Shown piece by piece: positions 32,552 through 42,096 of a DNA stretch of 64,000 bases (positions within the stretch are counted from its first letter, which is position 1; each line of letters opens with the position of its first letter). The stretch lies in assembly GCF_026262505.1 (NCBI RefSeq), contig NC_067205.1, positions 19,961,645 through 20,025,644 of the forward strand, written 5' to 3'. The translations under genes and the position numbers were made by a program. The notes under the pieces are model-generated. The model did not search any database. It saw nothing but the letters and a program-made list of their open reading frames with translations, and was not told the origin of the DNA. This DNA comes from Trichomonas vaginalis G3. Lineage: Eukaryota; Parabasalia; Trichomonadida; Trichomonadidae.

Positions 32552-34686
32552 GTATGGAAATGCTTCTGAAACTTGGCAAATAACTTTTTTTTTGACAGTT
32601 GTCCCAAGATTCTTATTATATATTTGTCAAAAAAAAATCAGGCAATTAAGGCTGCAACCTATAGAAATAAAGGACAAAACATTAAACAGTTCAAGGATTA
32701 CTATACACGTATGTGTGATGAGTATGTCAGGAAGTGGAAAGCATGTGTAATTGAAATTTTTATCATTTAATCAATAAACAAAATAGAAAAATGAAATTTA
32801 CCAAAAAGAAAATTTATAAGTTTAAAAGAAGAACAAATTTTATTTTCTTTCTTTGGAGCAAATACCCAGATTTTCCTTACTTTTACCACCTCTCTAAAGC
32901 TGGGGACACCGCCTATCGTTGGGAGTAGCTATTAAATAGAACCACCAAGGTATTTTTCGACCTGCCGGTGTAGTGGAAACATCGACATAATGATTCATTA
33001 TGCCAAGGTTTGATTCCCATTTAGCCAAATTTTTTCTTTTTTGGATCATGAATTTTCTTTTGGTCACTATAAGATTTGTTTCATGTTCTAAATCTGCTGC
33101 ATATGTAATCTATTTTTATTTACCTATTTTTTAAAAATCTATTGGATTGCCAATTTGAATATATTTAAAATCATAAAAACTCCAAAAAAACTATAAATAT
33201 AGTTTTATGCATAGTGCCGATACTCAAATATCAGATTACTTAGATCCATGAATAATATCCGAATTTTTTTTCTTAAAATTAAACTTCAAAACTTCTTGCA
33301 ATCTTATTCTTCATCAATTGTAAATTTTTAAAACCATTTTTTAAAATAATTTTGCGTAAATTTCATTCTCATGTTGTTTTAATCGAAAATTGATACATTT
33401 TCAAAAAAATAATATTGACTTATGAAATTCATTTTTAAGGTGAAATAGTATTGTTTTTATTAAAGTATATGAATAATATATAAAATAATGAATAATATAA
33501 GCAGATTTTTAGTTTACAAAACAAATATGAGCAATGCAATTTCAAACTTTTGCTGGCAATTTCGATATTGCTCAAGTTTGTAGTATTTGTGATACCTATA
33601 ACATCGGCTTAATCAAAATTCGATTTTTCTTATGAGTTATTGAAAAATTTGATTGCAATGAGAAGGATTTCGACGTTTTTGATAAACTAAGAGCTGAGCT
33701 TTAGGGGTTAAGTTCATTTATGGCTGTAGTTTGATGCGTAGATCTCTTTTTATTGTAAATTCTTTCAGCATGGAGATCGAGAATGAATCTTTTGAGAACT
33801 TTATGAGTTTTTACACCCGTAAAGAGGTCCTTCGAGGAAAGATAGTCCAGACTACATGAAGATGTGGGTTAACCAAAAAAATCCGATGGTTTCCCCATAT
33901 TCATGTAGATCTTCAAAAAATGAGCACCAAAAAAGCCAAAAAATAGGCTTTTTATTGGATTTGTACACTAGATCAATAATCTATTTAGGATCTGACACTC
34001 TTTTTAGCCAGAGATATGAGGTCCTTTCTAGGAAAACGATCTATTCATCCATAAAAAAATGAATTATCGTTTTCCCCAGAAATTACATGGGGAGTGGTAA
34101 AAGTAAGGAAAATCTGGGTAATAATACTATTTCAAGATTTCATAGTAAAGGTTTAAAGGAATTAATTAAGAAAATTTATTAGAATATATACTGAATTAAA
34201 AGACATAACTTGCATAAAAATAAATGATTTAGCTAAAATATTTTAATAACCCTCGATCCCAAAAATTACAAAGCATTCAAAAGTTTCGAGATATTTAAAT
34301 TTTAATAAAATTTTCGAAATTTAATTTTTTTCTAAAGTGTCAAATAACGTATTTTCTTTCAGAAATATTTTTCAAAAATTTCATGTTCACGTTTATAAGC
34401 TAATACTGAGTAATATTTTTTGGCGATGTCAGATTTTTTTGAATGGTTTACGATTTTTAACATAGGTTTATTCCTAATATTACTAAATAAATATTTTATT
34501 TATTACAATTTTGGTCGCTCAAAAAACATAAAATTTTGAGAGTTGGAGTACTTCTAAAAAACATGTAAAATAATATTGTTCGTATGTCAGGATGTGAAAA
34601 GTGCATACTTGTGTAATTGAAATTTTTATCATTTAATCAATAAAACAAGTGAAATATCAAATTTACCAAAAAGAAAATTTATGGAT
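32552..34686. other. Intergenic, no gene recognised
   Basis: Contains short non-conserved ORFs on both strands. About 32745-32865 is repeated at 34610-34730 and 39125-39245: it is the 3' end and downstream flank of the beta-helix gene, so a further truncated copy of that gene family once ended here. An imperfect inverted repeat lies at 33852-33908. Confidence 0.55.
33852..33908. repeat. Imperfect inverted repeat (hairpin)
   Basis: CTACATGAAGATGTGGGTTAACC (33852-33874) faces GGTTTCCCCATATTCATGTAG (33888-33908). A second small hairpin, AAAAGCC...GGCTTTT, follows at about 33930-33953. No known function. Confidence 0.5.
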
Positions 34687-35640
34687 TTAAAAAGAAGAAC
34701 AAATTTTATTTTCTTTCTTTGGTACAAATAATAATACTATTTCAAGATTTCCTTCACATGGACTTAAATCAATGAATTTTAAATTATTCTTAAATGATTC
34801 TGTTCCTCTCTCTGTTGTATCAACTGTTCCATCAGTTGATAAATCATCAATGTAGTATTGATGTATATAAATCTGTCCACCATGACTTCCTTTAAATAAA
34901 ACTCCATTATTCTGTCGATTGTTTTGGAAAGATGAATTGAAAATATCAAGTTTATTAGATTCTACAGAAACAATTCCCCAATCTTCATAATTTTGAGAAT
35001 TATTTATATAATTACATCGGTCAATTCTTCCTTGACAAGAAAACCCAGTAATAACCCATTCAGTTGCTTTTAAATTCTCAAAATTACAAAATGAAACATT
35101 TACTGTTGATTTAACATCATGATAACCAAAACCTGTACATCGTACTGAAATACAGTTAGAAATGTTTGTTTTTGAAAGTGATGTAAAACCTTGATATTGG
35201 TAAATCATATAAGGAACTGAACTATTTCCTCCATTACAAATTGATCCCTGGAGGAGTGTACTGTTGACTTTGCCTTGGAAAAAAGCAAATTGGCCTTGTG
35301 AAGGAGTTTTGCTTTCAAATGAACAGAATTTATCAATAATAATGTTATTTTTATTATAACTTTGAATATATACTGTACCTGGACCTTCTGAAAAAACGTT
35401 TTCGCAAAGTAAAATCGAGCAACCAGTATATTCGAATTCAACTGCTCTATCTTGAAGATTGATAAACTTGCAGATGTATGCAAAGCATTTGCTAGATGCT
35501 GCTGTGACTTTTTCAACTTCACCGGTAAAAACTTTGGAAGGAGGACTAATTCCTTCATAATAAAGGTTCCAAAACTATCTTGATCAGCATCGCTATGGGA
35601 ATACTTCTCGAGCAATTAATTGCACTTAAACAATGAGTTT
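34687..35640 (-). pseudogene. Right-handed beta-helix surface-protein fragment
   Basis: The open frame 34687-35208 continues upstream in the same frame to about 35560 (CSILLCENVFSEGPGTVYI...FCSFESKTPSQGQF...STLLQGSICNGGNSS). It then slips by one base: GATAGTTTTGGAAC here versus GATAGCATTTGGAAC in the copy at 39150. It shows repeated NxSFxN-like cysteine/asparagine units (VSFCNFENL, NCISVRC, NSSFQNN) of a parallel beta helix. There is no signal peptide, start codon or C-terminal membrane anchor, so only an internal piece is left. Families of such secreted or surface proteins are large in trichomonads. Confidence 0.7.
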
Positions 35641-35807
35641 TTAGACACATTGCAAAAGTAATAAAAAGGATGGGGGTGACACCAAAAGTGAACTTCCTTC
35701 ATAAAAAAATGAAATTCACTGGAATATTCATCAAATATTTATTATTTATCTGTTAGTTTGGTTAAATCAAAAGTATAGCTGTTCAGAATTATTCATTTTT
35801 TATAAGT

Positions 35808-36055
35808 CTGGGAAATCTATTGTATACGTGTTACTTCTCATCGAGCTGATAATAACAAATTATATTATCGTATTCAATGTAATGATAATACATTTCTCTG
35901 GGTAACTCCAAACTCCATAAATGATGAAACAAATAAATTATTTGTAAGGTACTTTTATAACGACAGATCCTGTTGATGATGATTTATTTTTAACTCGAGA
36001 AGATAAAGATAATCCAAGCATTGTATTCAAAGAAAAATATAAAGATGAATAATAT
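35808..36055 (+). pseudogene. HP1-like gene 5' fragment without start codon
   Basis: Matches 40300-40555. The start ATGTCTGGG reads AAGTCTGGG (T lost), the codon-6 region has a two-base TA insertion (ATTGTATACGTG versus ATTGTACGTG), and about 30 bp is missing after TTTTATAACGAC. Homology stops at AAAGATAATCC, the same point as at 31330. Confidence 0.75.
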
Positions 36056-36086
36056 AACAATTTATAAATATAAACAAATAAAACAA

Positions 36087-37125
36087 TTAATCAATTCCTT
36101 TGAGGAACTTATTATTATAATTATAGGCTGATTTGGCATTATCTCTTTTGATTCTGGGAGTAGATTTATAATTATCATCATCTGAACTAGAATTATCAAG
36201 GAATTTTCGTTTAAAAGGCGAGGTTTTTGAATGGGTTTCTTTATTTGTTGTTGTTTTTGGAGTTGATTGTTGATAATTTTCTTTTTGTGAAATTTTTGTT
36301 GTTGATTTGCTAATTTTAGGTGTATTGTAATTATACTTCTTTGGTGTATTGAATTTGTCTTGTTTGAGTCCGGATTCATCATCACTTGATGAAGAGAATA
36401 TAAATCTTGATCCGTTTTTAAGAGTTAAAGGGGATATTTTATCTGGGTCACTATCGAATATATGGTTGAACTCAAATAGATATGTTTCATTAGACAAAAC
36501 TGACTCTGAAAGTCGAGATCGATAATTCATTGTCGAAATGACCTGATATTTATCTGGATCTGTTTCGTATCTGTTCAGTTTAGGATATTTACTAACACGA
36601 AAGCCACGATGATCGTCATCACTAGCATAAACTCCGTCTTTTGGAATTCCAAGAAACAAAACTTCTTCGTTGTTTTCTTCTTCATATGAATATTCGTATT
36701 CAATATCAATATCAATTCCTGTGTTTAATTCTTGTTGTTCTTCAATAAATGCAGCATTTGGTTTTCTTTTGACTCTTTTTGAGCCTTTCTTAGGTTTTTC
36801 GTAAGGTTGACGAGGTTTGTAATAGTCATATTCTGGATAAAACTCGAAATTATCTTCTTTTTCTTCTTCTTCAAGATATGAATATGAATTTTTTGTATTT
36901 GTGGAAATTATTGATGTATTTATTTCGGATTTTTCTTCTGTAATGTCGTCAAGCTGTAATTGGTCTTGTGATGGAATTAATTCAGAAATTTTATTATTAA
37001 TAGATTTTTTAATTGGTGATTCATTAAATAATTGATCTTCGGCTTCTTCTGATATACTTTCTAATATTAAATTTGAATTAGAATTGTTTCTTACAAAGTT
37101 ATTTTGAAAATGTAGGATTTCGTTA
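36087..37125 (-). pseudogene. Second copy of acidic disordered-protein gene, 5'-truncated
   Basis: Nearly identical to 31403-32400 and with the better C-terminus (ending KFLKGID). The coding frame remains open upstream to 37125 (NEILHFQNNFV), where it meets unrelated sequence (CACCGCTCGCATTTTTG) with no start codon. About 50 N-terminal codons are therefore missing, and the gene cannot be expressed from its own start. Confidence 0.7.
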
Positions 37126-37491
37126 ACACCGCTCGCATTTTTGTTCGCTATACTTATTTAAATTAAGCTACCTTAAACATACTTGTACCAAATATTAAAA
37201 CTCTCTCAAATGTTAAATACAAAATTAATTAAATTATTAAGTTGAAAACTTTCACAATTTTCCACTTTAATATGCGTGCTTGACTAGGAACATCAATGGT
37301 AACATCTCGATATATTCATTTGTGGCAAATAAAAAGATTATGAAATTTATTATGAATATTACACAAAAAAAAGGAGGTGATAGTAAGACAAAAATAGACA
37401 TATTATCATGTTTGTCTAATTCATCTATGCATTGTATATAATCGAAATTTATTTTGTAACTCACGTATTTTCAAGCTACCTTAAATATCTT
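37126..37491. other. Unrelated AT-rich sequence beyond the break
   Basis: No gene seen. AAGCTACCTTAAA occurs at 37157-37170 and again at 37471-37486, the second time directly before the inverted-repeat element. Confidence 0.5.
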
Positions 37492-37705
37492 CCTAGTATA
37501 AAATCGTTTACAATTCATTTCCACTCAAATCTAGTTAAATTTATTATAATATTATTATCAATATAATTCCTTACTCATAAATCACTCATTATCTCACACA
37601 TATGATATAAGCTCAGCTAGTATTATCTAAATTTTTCATTATTACTCCTTGAATAAATCTACATGTGGAACCCTGAGTTGAGTGACTTCTAAATATTCAT
37701 GATTA

Positions 37706-37788
37706 AAAATGTGAACCAAATTGCAAATTTTTAATAAAACCAAGCAATCTATGATGCATACTGTTATAAATTTATGAGAAAGACATGA
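37706..37788 (+). repeat. 82-bp direct repeat, copy 1
   Basis: AAAATGTGAACCAAATTGC through TTTATGAGAAAGACATG; identical to 38206-38288, 500 bp away. Confidence 0.85.
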
Positions 37789-37887
37789 GAGAGGGTCAAA
37801 GTTGCTATTTGTCACTTTTCCACAAGAATATAATGGGGAAAAAGTTATCATATAGTTGATCTCATTCACTGAGGTGAGAGATGCATG

Positions 37888-37945
37888 TAGTGTAATGTTA
37901 TAAACAGTGGGATTGCTGCTCTAAGTCCTAGGTTCGAGACACATT
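37888..37945 (+). other. tRNA-like A/B-box signature
   Basis: TAGTGTAATGTTATAA (37888-37903) resembles a tRNA A box, and GGTTCGAGACA (37931-37941) a B box, with spacing close to that of a tRNA gene. The stems do not pair well enough for a real tRNA. A tRNA-derived SINE-like remnant is possible. Confidence 0.3.
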
Positions 37946-38127
37946 GGCTTCATTTTTCTCTTTTTTATTGACGTAAACTATTCAATTTTTGTGTTCTCCA
38001 TTCAAATTTCAGAATTTTTTTTGCAGATTTCACGCTACATTCGAAGTTACCTTTTGTAACAACCACCACTGCCTACGAAAGACGAAAGTGTGTCACGATT
38101 TCACCCGGAAATCCGACGGTTGTTTAA

Positions 38128-38206
38128 GAGTAAGCACTTTTGGCACCTACTCGAAAAATCAACATTTAAGGTTAATTTAAGAGTATGCACTTTTGTCACC
38201 TACTCA
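38128..38206 (+). repeat. Short tandem motif
   Basis: AAGAGTAAGCACTTTTGGCACCTACTC is followed 50 bp later by AAGAGTATGCACTTTTGTCACCTACTC. Confidence 0.7.
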
Positions 38207-38288
38207 AAATGTGAACCAAATTGCAAATTTTTAATAAAACCAAGCAATCTATGATGCATACTGTTATAAATTTATGAGAAAGACATGC
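38206..38288 (+). repeat. 82-bp direct repeat, copy 2
   Basis: Identical to 37706-37788. The flanks differ, so duplication was local. Confidence 0.85.
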
Positions 38289-38423
38289 AGCATTATGAGA
38301 AAAGACTACGTTTTTTCTCTCAAAAAATTGAATTGCTATTCAACTGCGATTTTGAGATGACTATATTATAATAAATTTAACTAGATTTGAGTGGAAATGA
38401 ATTCTAAACGATTTTATATTAGG

Positions 38424-39149
38424 AAATGGTGTCTATTTATGCCAAGGCATATAATAAATAATAATTTTGAGGATATATTAGCCATAAGACTTAAATAGCT
38501 TAGTGGAAAACTCAATAAAGATTAGGACAAGTATTATTCTCCAATATCGATGATTTCAAACTTGGAATTGGGCGAAATTATTTGATAAAAATTCCATTGG
38601 AAGGATTTGAAAAGTTTTAACTATAATGAATGTATAACTTATGTGATAAGAAATTGAAATGAATATGAGTTTAAAGGAATTAATTAAGAAAATTTATTAG
38701 AATATATACTGAATTAAAAGACATAACTTGCATAAAAATAAATGATTTAGCTAAAATATTTTAATAACCCTCGATCCCAAAAATTACAAAGCATTCCAAA
38801 GTTTCGAGATATTTAAATTTTAATAAAATTTTCGAAATTTAATTTTTTTCTAAAGTGTCAAATAACGTATTTTCTTTCAGAAATATTTTTCAAAAATTTC
38901 ATGTTCACGTTTATAAGCAATATATACTGAGTAATATTTTTTGGCGATGTCAGATTTTTTTGAATGGTTTACGATTTTTAACATAGGTTTATTCCTAATA
39001 TTACTAAATAAATATTTTATTTATTACAATTTTGGTCGCTCAAAAACCATAAAATTTTGAGAGTTGGAGTACTTCTAAAAAACATGTAAAATAATATTGT
39101 TCGTATGTCAGGATGTGAAAAGTGCATACTTGTGTAATTGAAATTTTTA
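38424..39149. other. Intergenic, no gene recognised
   Basis: The first 240 bp is unique. From 38668 it is the start of the 1.9-kb segmental repeat (non-coding part, matching 34148-34686). Confidence 0.55.
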
Positions 39150-40154
39150 TCATTTAATCAATAAAACAAGTGAAATATCAAATTTACCAAAAAGAAAATT
39201 TATAAGTTTAAAAGAAGAACAAATTTTATTTTCTTTCTTTGGAACAAATAATAATACTATTTCAAGATTTCCTTCACATGGACTTAAATCAATGAATGTT
39301 AAATTATTCTTAAATGATTCTGTTCCTCTCTCTGTTGTATCAACTGTTCTATCAGTTGATAAATCATCAATACTACATCGATGTATATAAATTTTTCCGC
39401 CATAATCTGCATTAAATAAAACTCCTTTGTTATTCGGTCGATTGTTTTGGAAAGATGAATTGAAAATATCAAGTCTATTCATATAAATATAAACTAATAC
39501 AGAATATTGCTCTTGAGAATTATTTATATAATTACATCGGTCAATTCTTCCTTGACAATGAGGAAACCCAGTAATAATACATCCAGTTACTTTTAAATTC
39601 TCAAAATTACAAAATGAAACATTTACTGTTGATTCAACATTTTGATAAGTAAAACCTGGATCTATTGATGAAATACAGTTAGAAATGTTTGTTTTTGAAA
39701 GTGATCCAAAACCTTGAGATTGGTAATTCATATAATTTACTGAACTATTTCCTCCATTACAAATTGATCCCTGGAGAATTGTACTGTTGATTTTACCTTC
39801 GAAATAAGTAAATTGGCCATCTGTAGGAGTTTGACTTTCAAATGAACAGAATTTATCAATAATAATGTTATTTTTACTATAACCTTTAATATAAACTGTA
39901 CCTGGACCTTCTGAAAAAACGTTTTCGCAAAGTAAAATCGAGTAAACATTTGTATATTCGAATTTAACTGCTCTATCTTGAAGATTGATAAACTTGCAGA
40001 TGTATGCAAAGCATTTTTTTGCTGGAGCAGTGACTTTTTCAACTTCACCGGTAAAAACTTCGGAAGGAGGACTAATTCCATCATAATAAAGGTTCCAAAT
40101 GCTATCTTGATTGGCATCTCTATGGGAATACCTTTTAAAGGCAATTAATTTGAC
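39150..40154 (-). pseudogene. Right-handed beta-helix surface-protein fragment
   Basis: One continuous frame of about 335 codons, from just below the TAA at 40155-40157 to the stop at 39150: KRYSHRDANQDSIWNLYYDG ... KKCFAYICKFINL ... NVFSEGPGTVYIKG ... FCSFESQTPTDGQF ... NCISSIDPGF ... VSFCNFENL ... DIFNSSFQNN. The cysteine/asparagine periodicity fits a parallel beta helix of the kind common among trichomonad surface proteins. There is no start codon, signal peptide or membrane anchor, so it is truncated at both ends. Short ORFs overlapping it in other frames are artefacts. No homologous full gene is in the window. Confidence 0.7.
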
Positions 40155-40299
40155 TTAAACAATGAGTTTTTAGATTCATTGCAAAAGTAATAAAAAGTCG
40201 GGGGTTACACCATAAGTGAAATTCACTGAAACATTCATCAAATATTTATTATTTATGTTTTAGTTTTGTTAAATCAAAAGTTTAGAAGTTCAGAATTAT

Positions 40300-40306
40300 T
40301 CATTTT
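40300..40306 (+). promoter_or_regulatory. Initiator-like element
   Basis: TCATTTT ends five bases before the HP1-like ATG. It matches the TCA(+1)YT(T/A) form of the trichomonad initiator, which normally lies within about 20 nt of the start codon. It is also kept in the start-less copy at 35800. Confidence 0.5.
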
Positions 40307-40311
40307 TTATA

Positions 40312-40785
40312 ATGTCTGGGAAATCTATTGTACGTGTTACATCTCATCGAGCTGATAATAACAAATTATATTATCGTATTCAATGTAATGATAATACATT
40401 TCTCTGGGTTACTCCAAACTCCATAAATGATGAAACAAATAAATTATTTGTAAGATACTTTTATAATGACGATCATGAACTCAAAGATATAGTAACTCAG
40501 ACAGATCCCGTTGATGATGATTTATTTTTAAATCGAGAAGACAAAGATAAACCAGAATTAGTTGACATTTTTAATGACTTCCCTGAATTTGAAGAGCAAG
40601 AACATCATGCAACGAACTACATTGTTGTAAATTCTGTTACAAAACTTGATGAAAAGTCAGAATACATGTGTTATTATCATTATCTTGGTGAAACAACTAT
40701 GATGTCATGCACTCTTACAAGAGCTAAGAATATATTCCCAAGGGAGCTTGCAACTTTTCTTCTAACACTTGCAATACGAAAATAA
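40312..40785 (+). CDS. HP1-like protein with chromo and chromo-shadow-type domains
   Basis: An intact 157-residue protein. Residues 5-40 (IVRVTSHRADNNKLYYRIQ...TFLWVTPNSI) follow the chromodomain pattern of three strands with a W-x-x-P stretch before the helix. Only some aromatic-cage positions are obvious (W32 and Y20/Y21), so methyl-lysine binding is unproven. Residues 99-157 (YIVVNSVTKLDEKSEYMCYY...RAKNIFPRELATFLLTLA) fit a chromo-shadow domain, which dimerises in HP1. Between lies an acidic linker (DDDLFLNREDKDKPE). This small chromo/linker/shadow layout is that of heterochromatin protein 1. Two disabled 5' copies nearby (31086, 35808) show the gene has been duplicated and hit by a Maverick. 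Confidence 0.55.
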   Translation: MSGKSIVRVTSHRADNNKLYYRIQCNDNTFLWVTPNSINDETNKLFVRYFYNDDHELKDIVTQTDPVDDDLFLNREDKDKPELVDIFNDFPEFEEQEHHATNYIVVNSVTKLDEKSEYMCYYHYLGETTMMSCTLTRAKNIFPRELATFLLTLAIRK

Positions 40786-41244
40786 CAAGTTATTGATCGA
40801 AAAAATGTAGTTTTGATACTACTTATTAATGTATTGTTGCATCCAAAAAGATATATAGGATGTTTTCTCTATTTTTTCAACGATTAATCTTTTCAAATAT
40901 ATCAAATACTATTTTTGGCCTTTACTATTTAAGTATTCGTATTTATTCTCTGTTTGAATTATTATTTCTAATAAAAACATATAATTTTTTGATTATATCA
41001 AAATTTATTTAAAAATTAATTAGAAAAACCACAACTATTTGTGACTTTTTGTTTCGATGACCCATGAAATTGCCTCCAATTCAATTCTAATTAGTTCTTG
41101 ACTGAAATCATCTAGATATTGACGAATATGACCCTTAATTTCAATAATCTTATGCTTAGATGATAAGTTATGTATAAGTAAGTTGTACCATAGGAGTTTT
41201 GGAATCATATAACTTTTGAGAGGAAAATAATCGCTATCAAATAT
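40786..41244. other. Intergenic, no gene recognised
   Basis: AT-rich spacer between the HP1-like gene and the spliced zinc-knuckle gene. A TCATAT near 41207 and the TCAAAT just before the ATG at 41245 are initiator-like. Confidence 0.5.
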
Positions 41245-41551
41245 ATGACGAAGAAAAATCAGCGTCCCGACTTGAATAAGCAGGAGTACTCACACGAGGA
41301 CTTCCAATCAGTTATGGGATATCCTAAAATATATGTAGATGGTATGATTTAATTTCTAACAAACAGTAAAAAATAGAAAAGTTCAATGTCCAAATTGCGG
41401 ATACGAAGGTCACACATACGATCAATGTACAGTCCCCACGCAAGAAAAGCTATTCGAAATGCTTGGACCCAGATTATTCGACACTTCTCCACATGCAATT
41501 CAAGAGAAAGAGTCAATGATAAGAAGTCAGGCTCTGCAAAAGAAGAACTGA
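41245..41551 (+). CDS. Spliced CCHC zinc-knuckle protein, 93 aa
   Basis: Not visible as a single ORF. Exon 1 is 41245-41341 (MTKKNQRPDLNKQEYSHEDF...) and exon 2 is 41367-41551, joined across a 25-nt intron. The coding length is 282 nt, an exact multiple of three, and the joined frame is open from ATG to TGA. The zinc knuckle CPNCGYEGHTYDQC (C-x2-C-x4-H-x4-C) lies at about residues 41-54, followed by a helical, charged tail ending LQKKN. CCHC knuckles of this form bind single-stranded RNA or DNA in splicing and RNA-processing factors. The specific family is not recognised. The ORFs at 41349-41621 on the minus strand and 41386-41616 on plus are shadows of this gene. Confidence 0.7.
41342..41366 (+). 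other. 25-nt spliceosomal intron
   Basis: Begins GTATGA and ends TTCTAACAAACAG. The donor and the fused branch/3' splice motif match the trichomonad consensus (GTAYGT ... CTAACACACAG). The in-frame TAA of the branch motif stops the unspliced frame, and removal restores a frame through a zinc-knuckle domain. Confidence 0.72.
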
Positions 41552-42096
41552 CTCTGACTCTCATATTAGATACTACTTGGTTATTATTTTTATCTGTTTT
41601 TTTAGAATCCACGTGATTCAAATTTTGTAAGTGCTTAAATATTACGAATTATACTGTAAGTCTGATAGACGCTAAGTTTTATTAGCGAAACATACTTTTT
41701 TGTATTGATTATTTCTGAAAAAAATTTAAAATTAATTTGTAACTTTTGTTAAATTTTCGTAAGCGATATATATATTTATTTGATGAAAATTGTTAGATTT
41801 TATAACCGAAGATATGAATGGGGACGTCAAATTTGATCATATCAACTTTATTTGAATGGATAGAAGTGATGCGTTTGAAATCTTCATAGTTTTCCTTTGG
41901 CAAATGGCTTGGTTGACTTTAGGAATGCAACATAGCAAATCTAAATGATGAGTTGAAAATCACAAAAGATTTTGTGATTCTGAAAGAGATTTTTGCATCA
42001 TTGAGTAGATTCTAAGTTTGATCATTTGCTTAAATTAGCAATATTCATTTTCATTGCCGTTATTTTTGCGTTATAAAAATTTCGAGAGAGAAAAAC
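41552..42096. other. Intergenic, no gene recognised
   Basis: Nothing coding. TTCATTTTCATTGCC at about 42047-42061 contains initiator-like TCATTTT words upstream of the next gene. Confidence 0.5.

Larger units (their letters stand above)
34148..36060 (+). repeat. 1.9-kb segmental direct repeat, copy 1
   Basis: Matches 38668-40560 from GTTTAAAGGAATTAATTAAG onward, including a beta-helix gene fragment and the start of the HP1-like gene. It ends inside the HP1-like gene, where the acidic-protein gene is joined. Confidence 0.85.
37492..38423. mobile_element. 0.93-kb element with about 61-bp inverted repeats
   Basis: CCTAGTATAAAATCGTTTAC... (37492-37552) is inverted at 38363-38423 with two or three mismatches. 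Inside are an identical 82-bp direct repeat, a 28-bp tandem motif and a tRNA-like internal-promoter signature. No coding capacity and no clear target duplication. It resembles a MITE or composite non-autonomous element, and it separates the two halves of the duplicated host segment. Confidence 0.6.
38668..40560 (+). repeat. 1.9-kb segmental direct repeat, copy 2
   Basis: Second copy of 34148-36060. Here the HP1-like gene continues intact past the break seen in the other copy, so this is the ancestral arrangement on that side. Confidence 0.85.

Noticed and set aside
32472-32770. Plus-strand ORFs of 92 and 65 codons
   Set aside because: One is antisense to the acidic-protein gene; the other is not conserved in the duplicate copy and has no motif. 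A truncated gene end cannot be excluded, but nothing supports it.
33929-33953. AAAAGCC/GGCTTTT hairpin plus T run as an intrinsic terminator
   Set aside because: A bacterial terminator has no meaning in this eukaryotic context, and no gene ends here.
35205-35615. 136-codon minus-strand ORF
   Set aside because: Mostly a wrong-frame reading of the beta-helix fragment after a one-base loss; only its first about 15 codons are in the real frame.
37880-37950. tRNA gene
   Set aside because: A and B box-like words are present, but the acceptor and T stems do not pair, so it is at most a tRNA-derived remnant.
39737-40144. Separate 135-codon minus-strand ORF
   Set aside because: Out-of-frame shadow; the true beta-helix reading frame runs continuously through it with conserved cysteine/asparagine units.
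41349-41621. Overlapping ORFs on both strands
   Set aside because: Shadows of exon 2 of the spliced zinc-knuckle gene.
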